From Planctomycetota bacterium (lineage in GTDB: Bacteria; Planctomycetota; Phycisphaerae; Phycisphaerales; SM1A02), in NCBI GenBank assembly GCA_024230295.1, contig JAAERN010000147.1, forward strand, positions 62,001 to 126,000: DNA of 64,000 nucleotides, read 5' to 3'. The notes below the pieces were generated by a model. The model was not told the origin of the DNA and made no database searches. It saw nothing but the letters and a program-made list of their open reading frames with translations. Numbering within the stretch: the first letter of the stretch is position 1; each line of letters starts with the position of its first letter. Shown here one piece after another: positions 53,701 to 61,636 of this stretch. The position numbers were made by a program, and so were the translations under genes.

Positions 53701-53955
53701 GACACCTCCCATCCAAATACCGGCGTTTTCGACCGGGCGGACATCGTTCGAATCCTGAAAACGGATATTGGTTCGATCGAACCGTGCGATGGCGATCTCG
53801 ACCAGTCGGGTGACGTTGGGGTCGATGACCTTTTCGCCATTCTGGGTGCTTGGGGACCGTGCGGCGGCTCGTGCCCCGAGGACATCAACGGCGACGGCTT
53901 CGTTGGCACGGATGATCTCTTGGCGGTGCTCTCGGGATGGGGTTCCTGCTGGTAG
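50782..53955 (+). CDS. Secreted 11-heme cytochrome fused to LVIVD propeller and dockerin-like tail
   Basis: A 1057-residue exported protein with an N-terminal signal (AAVAGMCTVVGVAAAMPG). Eleven CXXCH heme sites lie at 95, 116, 171, 258, 285, 327, 389, 416, 491, 502 and 606. Six LVIVD-type repeats follow (about 670-970), such as LYVVEAGVGVRVYDTRHP, LFVSMAEQGLAIVDLSDDLN and LYVAAGEDGLHIFDITEPDG. The tail is a two-repeat dockerin-like module ending WGSCW. GGAGG ten bases before ATG fixes the start; the frame continues upstream without a signal. Likely extracellular or outer-surface electron transfer. Partner and acceptor unknown. Confidence 0.85.
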   Translation: MAIRMVTQGWGPRCAAVAGMCTVVGVAAAMPGMSRSGTVNPHVSAPSHGFASVDVPLTFNPGIGPVKVETPEGIEWIEQCVRREPGTRGEVYPGCLECHGELESATVNMAGLDLDCTFCHGGDPDATTKELAHIHPNGNVVYGAAIPPIDDDLDYQRFVNPSNLRAAQQVCGICHSNAARDLLKSMMATTAGHYSGGFYQNDVVDTKEAIYGTFAIEDNDGWVPENAVESLLDLLIYDGVGDPLVAATHYQAVPSQACARCHLWSRGKGYRGAEGQDGLYRADGCAACHMLYDNDGLSQSADTSIDHTQPGHPRIHTITRRVPTEQCLHCHHRGARIGLSYTGRAQMPPRLPSGPGVPGTTDEKFNSNYHYSVADTNPPDIHHELGMHCIDCHVKTEIMGDGNIYSHMDRATKIECRTCHGTHDTEPTMTDHDGAPMPNTWQDGDGGWMLTSKVDDVNHSIPLASDVVASNPKAAQAMGHHHLKDTGGLECYACHTSWVPNCYGCHFERDETQMGLNYWTGEYEVGKVTTNNKIFEALRQFSIGPNSDGRIAPYIVSCMPIADITAADGTKLLDYVMPVSGSGISGLAHNPVQPHTVRGAGEVRTCAECHRSPPTLGFGTGSVDIARTFVHGAGFSGVSSHDRWADPLTPVPSDPVVDGIPTYGMVSIPNVIEGTADFMYVALGSSGVKLLDRCPDAPVNPVWELTDCFALDVERKARYLYVVEAGVGVRVYDTRHPETPTFITTIALPGAKRVTQWGIHLFVSMAEQGLAIVDLSDDLNPIVTAEVSGINAIDVQLMGHYQSGSDFAVRAYVADPDFGVRVIDLLPDFDFPTLLSGLPIADGAYGLDMYSRWLPASGTEPSHEHDYLYVAAGEDGLHIFDITEPDGIVAAAHVDTLAGFAADVDVNSQLSPPGVDDYAVIANADLGLQIVDVNDPNNPVVIGDVPSSAPCERVFVEVQQLDRFIDEQGVQLKDTSHPNTGVFDRADIVRILKTDIGSIEPCDGDLDQSGDVGVDDLFAILGAWGPCGGSCPEDINGDGFVGTDDLLAVLSGWGSCW

Positions 53956-54024
53956 GCACGAAGGCCCATTTCCATCCATGGGAGGCACAAGCGGGGGCTC
54001 AAACGGGGGCGATTCTATGCTATA

Positions 54025-54034
54025 CTGATATCAG
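54025..54034. promoter_or_regulatory. CTGATATCAG palindrome at the etf promoter
   Basis: A 10-bp perfect palindrome overlaps a TATACT box (54021-54026) 43 bp before the etfB start. The 8-bp core TGATATCA also occurs before the 24073 cytochrome and before the bamA-like gene. Confidence 0.35.
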
Positions 54035-54076
54035 TACCAGTTTATCTAGATTTATCCCCCTGTCCGGATCTTCCCT

Positions 54077-54862
54077 ATGAGACTCCTCGTTGTTGCAATG
54101 CAGGTTCCCGATTCTCGCGCTGCCGTACGAGTGCTGGAGGACGGATCGGGCATTGATCCGGTTGGTATGAAGTTCGTTTGCAGCCCATTCGACGAGTTCG
54201 CTGTGGAGCAAGCAGTTCAGATTCGCGAGCGGGACTGGGATGTCGAGGAGATTGTTGTGCTGACCGCGGGCGATGCTTCCGCCTCGGGAGTACTTCGAAC
54301 CGCACTGGCGATGGGGGCCGACCGTGGCGTGCATCTGTTGGGCGACTCGCTCCCACTGCATGACGAGATTGCGATGGCCAGATTGCTAGCGGCGACGGTC
54401 AAGCACGCGGGTCTGGAGCCCGACCTCGTGCTGTGTGGAAAGAAGGTCATCGACAACGACTCGGGTGAACTTGGGCCAGCGCTCGCGGAGTATCTGGGTC
54501 TCCCTCACATCGGTGGCATTTGCAGTCTGGAACTCAATGATGAGGCGAGCCGCGCTCGAGTCCACCGCCGAATGGACGGCGGTGACCTGGTGATGGAAGT
54601 TGACCTACCGCTCTTGCTGACATGCGACAAGGGGCTCGTTGATCCTCGCTATCCGGCGCTCCCGATGATCATGAAGGCCAAGAAGAAGCCTGTTGACGTG
54701 GTTGATGCCGCCGACGTGGCGAGCAGTGCTGGTTCCTGCACGCGGTTCGAGCGATTGCAGCCCCCGAACTCGTCCGGTGTCTGTCAGATGCTTGAGGGTG
54801 AGCCCGCCGAAATGGCCCAGGAACTCGTCCGCCTGCTCCACGAAGAAGCCAAGGTGATCTGA
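54077..54862 (+). CDS. etfB: Electron transfer flavoprotein beta subunit
   Basis: A 261-residue EtfB. VAMQVPDS near the N-terminus, then VVLTAGDASASGVLRTALAMGADRGVHL and DLVLCGKKVIDNDSGELGPALAEYLG are family blocks; the last holds the AMP/FAD-contact DxDSGxxG-type motif. It forms a heterodimer with EtfA and receives electrons from acyl-CoA dehydrogenases in the cytoplasm. Three bases separate it from etfA, and EMO follows, so electrons go to the membrane. It is not obviously the bifurcating type; that needs structure-level comparison. Confidence 0.93.
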   Translation: MRLLVVAMQVPDSRAAVRVLEDGSGIDPVGMKFVCSPFDEFAVEQAVQIRERDWDVEEIVVLTAGDASASGVLRTALAMGADRGVHLLGDSLPLHDEIAMARLLAATVKHAGLEPDLVLCGKKVIDNDSGELGPALAEYLGLPHIGGICSLELNDEASRARVHRRMDGGDLVMEVDLPLLLTCDKGLVDPRYPALPMIMKAKKKPVDVVDAADVASSAGSCTRFERLQPPNSSGVCQMLEGEPAEMAQELVRLLHEEAKVI

Positions 54863-54865
54863 GTT

Positions 54866-55852
54866 ATGTCGAAGAACACGCTGGTATTCATAGAACACCG
54901 AGACGGAGCCATCACGCCTGCCTCCTTGCGCATGGTTACGGCAGCAAAGTCCGTCACCGATGCCGAAGTGCACGCGGTCGTCATAGGCCACGGTGTTACG
55001 CCGATCGCTGAGCAAGCTGCCGTCATTGGTGTCGACAACGTCCACGTCTTGGATGACGAATCCCTTCAGCAGTACAGCGTTCTCCCATATACGCGAGCGA
55101 TGGACGCCGCGATCGAAGCCTCAGCCGCAGCGGTGGTCGTATTGGCCGCGAGCGGCCTGACGCGTGATTTTGCGCCGCGGCTCGCTGCTCGGCACAACGG
55201 ACTGATGGCGACCGACTGCACCTCTGTCGAGAGGATTGGAGAGTCAATTCACGTCAGGCGAACGATGTATGCGGCCAAGTGCGAGGGCGAATTGGAACTG
55301 CCTCCGGGCCAACTTCGAATCCTGTCGATCCGTGGCAATGCCTTTCCGCTTCCCACCTGCACGGGCAAGGCACCGATATCTTCGGTGGACGCCATCTTGA
55401 GTGAGGGTGACAAGCGAGTACAAGTAATCGAGTTTATTGCCGGTGACGAAGGCGAGCAGAACCTTGCCGACGCCGATGTCATCGTGTCAGGTGGCCGGTC
55501 GCTCGAATCCGAGAGCAACTTCTCCATCCTCTATGACCTGGCCCATCGTCTCGGTGGAGCGGTTGCGGCAACGAGAGCAGCCGTCGATGCTGGTTACCAG
55601 CCGCAGTCCCATCAAGTGGGCCTGACTGGAAACGTTGTGGCGCCGCAACTCTATGTTGCGTGTGGAATTGATGGAGCGATCCAACATCTCGCAGGTATGC
55701 GAGGAAGCAAGGTCGTTGTTGCAATCAACACCAAGGCCGAAGCTCCGATTTTTAATGTCGCAACTTACGGGTGTGTAGCCGATCTCTTTGAGATGGTCCC
55801 ACTGATCAACGAGGCATGCCAATCCCTTGACGGGAAGCCGGTCCTGCAGTGA
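54866..55852 (+). CDS. etfA: Electron transfer flavoprotein alpha subunit
   Basis: A 328-residue EtfA carrying the FAD. The C-terminal FAD domain shows VSGGRSLESESNFSILYDLA, SHQVGLTGNVV and YVACGIDGAIQHLAGM, with VVAINTKAEAPIF. N-terminal domain as usual. The stop overlaps the EMO GTG as GTGA. Together with EtfB it would collect electrons from acyl-CoA oxidation; no acyl-CoA dehydrogenase is in the window. Confidence 0.93.
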   Translation: MSKNTLVFIEHRDGAITPASLRMVTAAKSVTDAEVHAVVIGHGVTPIAEQAAVIGVDNVHVLDDESLQQYSVLPYTRAMDAAIEASAAAVVVLAASGLTRDFAPRLAARHNGLMATDCTSVERIGESIHVRRTMYAAKCEGELELPPGQLRILSIRGNAFPLPTCTGKAPISSVDAILSEGDKRVQVIEFIAGDEGEQNLADADVIVSGGRSLESESNFSILYDLAHRLGGAVAATRAAVDAGYQPQSHQVGLTGNVVAPQLYVACGIDGAIQHLAGMRGSKVVVAINTKAEAPIFNVATYGCVADLFEMVPLINEACQSLDGKPVLQ

Positions 55853-57855
55853 GTCCGATTTTTACAGCGATTCTCATGCTCGCAGCAGTGGGGGTATTTG
55901 CTGTTTCTGCGTGGCGCCGCTGGCGGCTGCTGGTGATCGGGGCGGGAGGCAAGAAGCCATTCGTATGCGATCGTCTCGGTGAGCGTGTACGCGGCACGCT
56001 TCAGTTGGCATTCGGTCAGAAGAAGCTGACTCGGTACCGACTCGCGGGTCTCGCACACAAGGCGATTTTCTTTGGCTTCCTTGTTCTTCTTCTTCGATCG
56101 CTCATTCTGTTTACCCGCGGATTCCTCGACGATCCAGGATTCGGTTACTGGCTGTTCGACGACGGCACGGTGTTTGGAAACATCTACGGTTTGATCAAGG
56201 ACATCTACGTCGTCCTGGTACTGATTGGCGTGTGTGTGTTCCTATATCTGCGTGTCATTGTCAAACCCAAACGCATGACGCTCGGTGTGGAAGGCATCGT
56301 CATCCTGCTGATCATTGGCGTGATGATGGTGGCCGATGTGCTATACGACGGTGCCGGAATTGTCCTGTATCAATCCAATGGTCCTATGTGGGGTGAACCG
56401 CTGGGCGAGCTGCTCTCAGGCGCCATTTGCGGGCTTCCGGAGCCACTCGTCGTGTCCTTGTGGCACGCGGGATTCTGGATTCACGTCGTGCTGGTGTTGC
56501 TGTTTTTGAATCTGCTTCCATATTCGAAGCACTTTCACATCATCACGGCCGTGCCGAATGTGTTCTTCCGGAATCTGAACCCTAGGGGTCGGCTCGCGCC
56601 TATCGAAGACATCGAAGGCCGGCTTGAGCGGGAAGAGACGCTTGGTATTCGCAAGATCAGCGAGATACCACCAAAGGGGCTTCTCGAACTCTACTCATGC
56701 ACCGAGTGCGGCCGATGCACTGACCAGTGCCCCGCAACCCGCACCGGCAAGATGCTCTCGCCCAAGCAACTCATGATCGATCTTCGCAGCCATCTCTACG
56801 ACAATGCGAGCGCTTTGGTGCATGGAAGCGACGAGGTTGATTTGGTTCCGACGGTGATTGATCCGGAAGTCATCTGGGCGTGCACGACGTGCGGAGCGTG
56901 CGAGCAGGAATGCCCGGTGATGATTCCGCCGGCTGCTCGCATCATTGACATGCGTCGGCATCTGGTGCAGGAATGCGGCGAGTTTCCGGAGCCGCTGCAA
57001 GAGGCGTGTCAGGGCATGGAGATGGTGGGCAGCCCGTACGGTGTCGGTCCCGAGGAACGCATGTCCTGGGCAGACGGCCTCGACGTGCCGATTCGCGCAG
57101 ACGTCGGCGAGGTGGATGTGTTGTTCTGGGTCGGGTGCGCACCCGCGACGGATGAGCGGTCCAAGCGTGTGGCCCGTTCGATGGTTGAACTTCTCAACCA
57201 TGCAGGTATCAAGTGGGCGGTGCTTGGTCACGAGGAAAGCTGCACGGGCGATGTTGCTCGAAGAATAGGCAACGAGTACCTCTTCCAAATGATGGCCGAA
57301 GCCAACATCGAGTTGCTCAACGGGTACGGCACCACACGCATTTTGACGATCTGTCCGCACTGCTTCAACACGCTTCAGAACGAGTACCCCGACTTTGGCG
57401 GGCACTACGAGGTCGTTCACCACACCGAGTTCCTCGCCGATCTCGTATCGCGGGGTGTTTTGAAGCCCGAGACACCGATTGATCGCACGGTTGTGTACCA
57501 CGACTCCTGTTATCTCGGCCGCATCAATGAAATCTACGATCCGCCGCGGACGCTGCTCTCGGCAATTCCGGGCGTCAACCTCGTCGAAGCGGAGCAGTCC
57601 CGGGACCGCGGCATGTGCTGCGGCGCAGGCGGGGCGCAGATGTTCAAGGAAGACGAGCCTGGCACCGAACGCATCAGCGAAGCAAGGTTCCAACAGCTCA
57701 CCACCACTGGCGCCGACACCATCTGCACAGCGTGCCCCTTCTGCATGCGCATGATGACCGACGCGAGCGCCGCCGATTCCAGTTCCGACGTCGATCAAGT
57801 CGACCCCGCCGAAATGCTTCTTGAATCCATCGCTCCGCGGCGAAGCCGCGCCTAG
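55849..57855 (+). CDS. EMO-type ETF:(mena)quinone oxidoreductase, membrane Fe-S protein
   Basis: A 668-residue protein. The N-terminal 240 residues are a NarI-like membrane domain with about six helices and several His (GLAHKAIFF, LWHAGFWIHVVLV) that could bind heme b. Then come two 4Fe-4S motifs, CTECGRCTDQCP at 284 and CTTCGACEQECP at 345, and CCG/HdrD-type domains (CPHCFNTLQNEY, HDSCYLGRINEIYDPP, GMCCGAGGAQMF, CTACPFC). This is the layout of EMO, which passes electrons from EtfAB to quinone in anaerobes that degrade aromatics or fatty acids. The GTG overlaps the etfA stop. Confidence 0.85.
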   Translation: MSPIFTAILMLAAVGVFAVSAWRRWRLLVIGAGGKKPFVCDRLGERVRGTLQLAFGQKKLTRYRLAGLAHKAIFFGFLVLLLRSLILFTRGFLDDPGFGYWLFDDGTVFGNIYGLIKDIYVVLVLIGVCVFLYLRVIVKPKRMTLGVEGIVILLIIGVMMVADVLYDGAGIVLYQSNGPMWGEPLGELLSGAICGLPEPLVVSLWHAGFWIHVVLVLLFLNLLPYSKHFHIITAVPNVFFRNLNPRGRLAPIEDIEGRLEREETLGIRKISEIPPKGLLELYSCTECGRCTDQCPATRTGKMLSPKQLMIDLRSHLYDNASALVHGSDEVDLVPTVIDPEVIWACTTCGACEQECPVMIPPAARIIDMRRHLVQECGEFPEPLQEACQGMEMVGSPYGVGPEERMSWADGLDVPIRADVGEVDVLFWVGCAPATDERSKRVARSMVELLNHAGIKWAVLGHEESCTGDVARRIGNEYLFQMMAEANIELLNGYGTTRILTICPHCFNTLQNEYPDFGGHYEVVHHTEFLADLVSRGVLKPETPIDRTVVYHDSCYLGRINEIYDPPRTLLSAIPGVNLVEAEQSRDRGMCCGAGGAQMFKEDEPGTERISEARFQQLTTTGADTICTACPFCMRMMTDASAADSSSDVDQVDPAEMLLESIAPRRSRA

Positions 57856-60740
57856 TTCACTGTGAGCGCCGGCGTCTCGGCTTTGGCGGCTTCCTTGGCT
57901 CGCAACGCTCGGCGGATCTTCTCCGGAGTGATCGGGAGGTCCGTAATCCACACGCCAGTTGCGTTGGCAATGGCGTGGGCGACGGCCCCGAGGACCGGGA
58001 GGGTTGAGCCCTCGCCGATTTCCTTTGCGCCAAACGGGCCGCGGGGCTCGTATGAGTCGACGATGCCGCTGAAGATGTCCGGAGCGTCCTTGATGGTCAT
58101 CATCAGGTAGCCATGCAGGTTCGGATTGAGCAGTTTTCCTTGCTCGTCGAACATCACGTCTTCCATGATGGTCTCGCTCGCGCCCATGATGACGGCGCCC
58201 TCGACCTGGCCATGGACCGTCTTCGGGTTGATTGCGCGGCCGCAGTCGTGGTAATCGGTGAACTTATCGATCTTGACCTTGCCGGTTTCAAGATCAACAC
58301 TCACTTCACAAACCGCGCTGCCGAAGGAGTAGGCCGGGCTCGTGCCGACCGTGGCGCCCTTGTAGTCGCCGCCGAGACCGTCCGGCGGGCGGTAACAACC
58401 GGTGCCGACGAGCGGGCCGTTTGCGTTGAAGTACTGGCGGGCCACTTCTTCCCAGGCGACGCAGCGATCTGGGTGGTCGCGGACGAACATCTTGGCGTTT
58501 CGAGCTTCGACTTCGTCTTCGCTGCAGTCGAGCAGCGATGCGGCGAATGGCCGCATGGAATCGACGACCGCCTGGCCGGCACGCGATACCGCGTGGCCGC
58601 CCATGAGCGTGATGCGGGATGAATACGCGCCGAGATCAATCGGAGAGATGTCGCTGTCGCCGCTTCGCATGCGAATGCGGGACGCGGGAATGCCCAGCGA
58701 CTCAGCGCACATCTGCACGAGCACCGTGTCGCTGCCTTGCCCGATCTCGGCGGCGCCAATCATCAGGACTGCCGCAGTGCCGTCTTCGGTGATCTTCACA
58801 ACAGCGTTGGCGTGCGGGAAGATCGACTTTTTCTGGAAGGGCTCACGGCCCTTCTCGTGGGAGAGTTGTACTTGACCGCGGTAGATGCAGTAACCGGCGC
58901 CCGAGACGAATCCGCCGCAGCCGATACCGATGCCCTTGCCGGGGGGAAGCTTGCCGTACTTCTCGGTCCAGTTCGAGCGCTCTTTGACTTCCCGCAGTGT
59001 GGCCCGGTACTCGCAACTGCCGATATCAAGGTCGTTGACGGTGATCGTCTCGGGATCCATCGCGTTCCGTTCGCGAATCTCAACCGGGTCGATGCCGAGT
59101 TCGTCGGCCACCATGCCAAGCAGACACTCGAATGCAAAACGTGGCTGCGGTACGCCGTGCCCACGCATCGCGCCACAGGCGGGCTTGTTGGTCATCACGC
59201 GGTAGCCGTCGTATTGATACGCGGGCAGGTGGTAGAGCGTCGGGATCATGCTGCCCGCGTAGTACGCGGTTGCGACTCCGAAACTCGAGTAGGCACCGCC
59301 GTCGAGATGGATCTCGCTCTTGAAGGCTTTGATCTTGCCGTCGCGGGTGACGCCGAGTTTGAATCGCATGTGCTGCTTGTGGCGGCCCCGCCCGTACTGG
59401 AACATCTCTTCGCGGGTGTAGACCATCTTGACCGGGCGGCCGATCTTCTGCGAGAGCAGGGCTGAGTTGATTTCAAGTGGTGAGGTCGCGGCCTTGCCGC
59501 CGAAGCCACCGCCGACGGTGGGGCGGATGACACGAATTCGGCCAAGTGGAATATTCAGCACGTGCGCCATCATGTACTGCACGTAGTGAGGAACCTGCGT
59601 TGAGGTGTACAGCACGAGCGTGCCGTCCGGGTCCCATGTCGAAATCGACGCGTGTGGCTCCATCGGACACTGGTAAATGTGATTGCCGGTGAACACTTCC
59701 TCGCGGATCAGGTCCGATTCGGCAAAGCCGGTTTCGATGTCTCCGAAGACTTGCTCGACATGCGTATTGATATTGCGTTCAAAGCGGTCATTGACCAGGG
59801 GGGCACCTTCGGCAATGGCCGACATGGGATCAAGCACCGCGGGCAGTTCTTCGTACTCGACTTCGATCAGGGAAACTGCTTGCTCGGCTGTGCGTTCGTC
59901 GATGGCTGCGACCGCAGCGACAGGGTCGCCCACGTGCCGAACCTTCTCCTTGGCAAGCACGTCTTCGTCGTACCGGGCTGGCGAGACGCCGTGCTTGGTG
60001 TCGGTGACGTCCTTGCCCGTCAGCACGGCGAGTACACCCGGAAGTGCTTCGGCTTTGGATGTGTCGATGCGCTTGACGAGGCCGTGGGCAATGGGCGAAC
60101 CAAGCAACTTTCCGTAGGCCATATTGGGCAGGAAGAGATCGGCGGTGTACTGCGCGCGGCCGGTGACCTTATCAACGGCATCCACTCTGGGAATCGAGAC
60201 ACCGACGGTGTCGTTTTCGGGTGCCTTCTCTGGCACGTTGCCGTCCTGGTGGTCCTGTTTGGCGCAGGTGCCGTCGGCGTTGTAGTTGCCGCACCGTTTG
60301 ACCGAACGCATGATGCCGGAGTAGCCGGTGCATCGGCACATGTTGCCCGAGAGTGCTTCCTTGATGTCGTCATCGCTCGGGTTGGCATCCTGTTCGATCA
60401 GCGCAGTCGCCGCGAGGGTCATGCCGGGTGTGCAGAAGCCGCACTGAATGCCGCCCTCTTCAACAAAGGACTGCTGGAGCGGCGTGAGCGTTCCGTTGCG
60501 GGCCAGGCCTTCGATGGTCGTGATCTCGCGTGAACCGACGGTTCCGGCGAGCGTCAGGCATGCATTGACCGGCACGCCGTCAAGAAGCACGGTGCAAGCG
60601 CCGCAATCGCCGACGTCGCATCCGCGTTTGGTGCCCGTCAGTTGGATCTTGTCGCGAAGGACATCGAGCAGTGTGTCGTGCGGTTCGATTGCAGCCGAGT
60701 GCTTCTGGCAATTGATCGTGAATGTACGAGCGATGGTCAT
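57852..60740 (-). CDS. Molybdenum hydroxylase: 2Fe-2S domain fused to Moco-binding subunit (xanthine dehydrogenase family)
   Basis: A 962-residue fusion. Residues 1-150 hold two 2Fe-2S sites: Cys41, 46, 49, 61 (CDVGDCGACT) and Cys100, 103, 135, 137 (CGFCTPG, CRCTG). Residues 175-950 form the Moco subunit: VGDPVAAVAA, IRPTVGGGFGGKAA, GAMRGHGVPQPRFAFE, GAAEIGQGSDTV and the catalytic-Glu motif GAKEIGEGS. In many relatives these are two genes. Some blocks (IGQGSDTV, YSSRITLMGG) resemble 4-hydroxybenzoyl-CoA reductase, but the partner lacks the extra cluster. Substrate unproven. It starts with an ATGA overlap on the FAD gene. Confidence 0.85.
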   Translation of the reverse strand: MTIARTFTINCQKHSAAIEPHDTLLDVLRDKIQLTGTKRGCDVGDCGACTVLLDGVPVNACLTLAGTVGSREITTIEGLARNGTLTPLQQSFVEEGGIQCGFCTPGMTLAATALIEQDANPSDDDIKEALSGNMCRCTGYSGIMRSVKRCGNYNADGTCAKQDHQDGNVPEKAPENDTVGVSIPRVDAVDKVTGRAQYTADLFLPNMAYGKLLGSPIAHGLVKRIDTSKAEALPGVLAVLTGKDVTDTKHGVSPARYDEDVLAKEKVRHVGDPVAAVAAIDERTAEQAVSLIEVEYEELPAVLDPMSAIAEGAPLVNDRFERNINTHVEQVFGDIETGFAESDLIREEVFTGNHIYQCPMEPHASISTWDPDGTLVLYTSTQVPHYVQYMMAHVLNIPLGRIRVIRPTVGGGFGGKAATSPLEINSALLSQKIGRPVKMVYTREEMFQYGRGRHKQHMRFKLGVTRDGKIKAFKSEIHLDGGAYSSFGVATAYYAGSMIPTLYHLPAYQYDGYRVMTNKPACGAMRGHGVPQPRFAFECLLGMVADELGIDPVEIRERNAMDPETITVNDLDIGSCEYRATLREVKERSNWTEKYGKLPPGKGIGIGCGGFVSGAGYCIYRGQVQLSHEKGREPFQKKSIFPHANAVVKITEDGTAAVLMIGAAEIGQGSDTVLVQMCAESLGIPASRIRMRSGDSDISPIDLGAYSSRITLMGGHAVSRAGQAVVDSMRPFAASLLDCSEDEVEARNAKMFVRDHPDRCVAWEEVARQYFNANGPLVGTGCYRPPDGLGGDYKGATVGTSPAYSFGSAVCEVSVDLETGKVKIDKFTDYHDCGRAINPKTVHGQVEGAVIMGASETIMEDVMFDEQGKLLNPNLHGYLMMTIKDAPDIFSGIVDSYEPRGPFGAKEIGEGSTLPVLGAVAHAIANATGVWITDLPITPEKIRRALRAKEAAKAETPALTVN

Positions 60741-61615
60741 GACGTGGCATCCTCGACTCGTTCAGTTGCAAGACGAAGCGCACGTGCCGTGAGTACGCCT
60801 GTCAGTTCTCTGCGAAACTCTGCCGATGCGCGAATGTCGCTGATTGGTTCAGCGGCCTTCATGGTCGCCTCGGCGGCCTCGGCCCACAGATCCTCACTCG
60901 GCGATTCTCCGGCCAGCAGTTTGGCTGCATCGCGGACAAGAAGGGGCGTTGGGGCGACCGCACCGATGGCGACGGCGGCGTTGTCAATCTGTCCCGAATC
61001 GTTCAGTTGAACGAAGGCCGCTGCCGCTGCGACTGCGATGGCATTGCCCTCGCGAAGCGCAAAGCGGACATAGGCGGCACCAGAGCGTGGCCCGGACTTC
61101 GGCACGTTGATGCTCAAGAGCACTTCGTTGTGTTCGCGGACCGTTGATCGTGGACCGGTAAAGAAGTCTGCAACAGGGATCGTTCGCACGCCCGAAGGAG
61201 ACCAGAGGTCTACGCTCGCGCCAAGGGCCATAAGAATGGGCGGTAAGTCGGCGCACGGCACGGCGCTTGCCAGGTTTCCACCTGCAGTTGCCATGTTTCG
61301 GATGGCGGGCGCTGCCATGACACAGGTTGCATCTTGAATGGCGGCCCACGGTCCATGCAGATCGGCCTCGTTGAGTTCGGCGATCGTGACCAGTGATCCG
61401 ATCGTCAGGCCGGATGCTCCTTGGGAGATGCCACGGGCCTGATCGATCCCAGCGATCGAGATCAGATGATCCGCAGCGGATCGTGATGTCTTGAGATCCA
61501 CAAGCAGATCGGTTCCCCCCGCGAGGAACTCGGCGTGGGGTCCGAAGCGATCCATGAGATCGGCTGCGTCCTCAAGCGTGTTTGCTTCGTGAAGTTGAAC
61601 ATTCGGGAGATGCAC
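60737..61615 (-). CDS. FAD-binding subunit of the molybdenum hydroxylase
   Basis: A 292-residue CoxM/XdhB-like subunit. FAD contacts lie in EFLAGGTDLLVDLK and TAGGNLASAVPCADLPPIL. It moves electrons from the iron-sulfur domain to an acceptor, or the reverse. True 4-hydroxybenzoyl-CoA reductase has an inserted 4Fe-4S loop in this subunit; it is absent here. A GTG start with GGAGG eight bases upstream is used. It lies 21 bp after the TetR gene. Confidence 0.88.
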   Translation of the reverse strand: MHLPNVQLHEANTLEDAADLMDRFGPHAEFLAGGTDLLVDLKTSRSAADHLISIAGIDQARGISQGASGLTIGSLVTIAELNEADLHGPWAAIQDATCVMAAPAIRNMATAGGNLASAVPCADLPPILMALGASVDLWSPSGVRTIPVADFFTGPRSTVREHNEVLLSINVPKSGPRSGAAYVRFALREGNAIAVAAAAAFVQLNDSGQIDNAAVAIGAVAPTPLLVRDAAKLLAGESPSEDLWAEAAEATMKAAEPISDIRASAEFRRELTGVLTARALRLATERVEDATS

Positions 61616-61636
61616 GGGCGAATCCTCCGTGGGTGA

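Noticed and set aside
56695-57951. 418-residue minus-strand frame opposite EMO
   Set aside because: It lies antisense to clear iron-sulfur domains and shows no motif; it arises from high GC codon use.
59652-60533. 293-residue plus-strand frame opposite the Moco gene
   Set aside because: Antisense to the 2Fe-2S and Moco domains, no recognisable domain.
57852-61615. Naming the molybdenum enzyme 4-hydroxybenzoyl-CoA reductase (hcrABC)
   Set aside because: Subunits are fused differently and the FAD subunit lacks the 4Fe-4S insertion.
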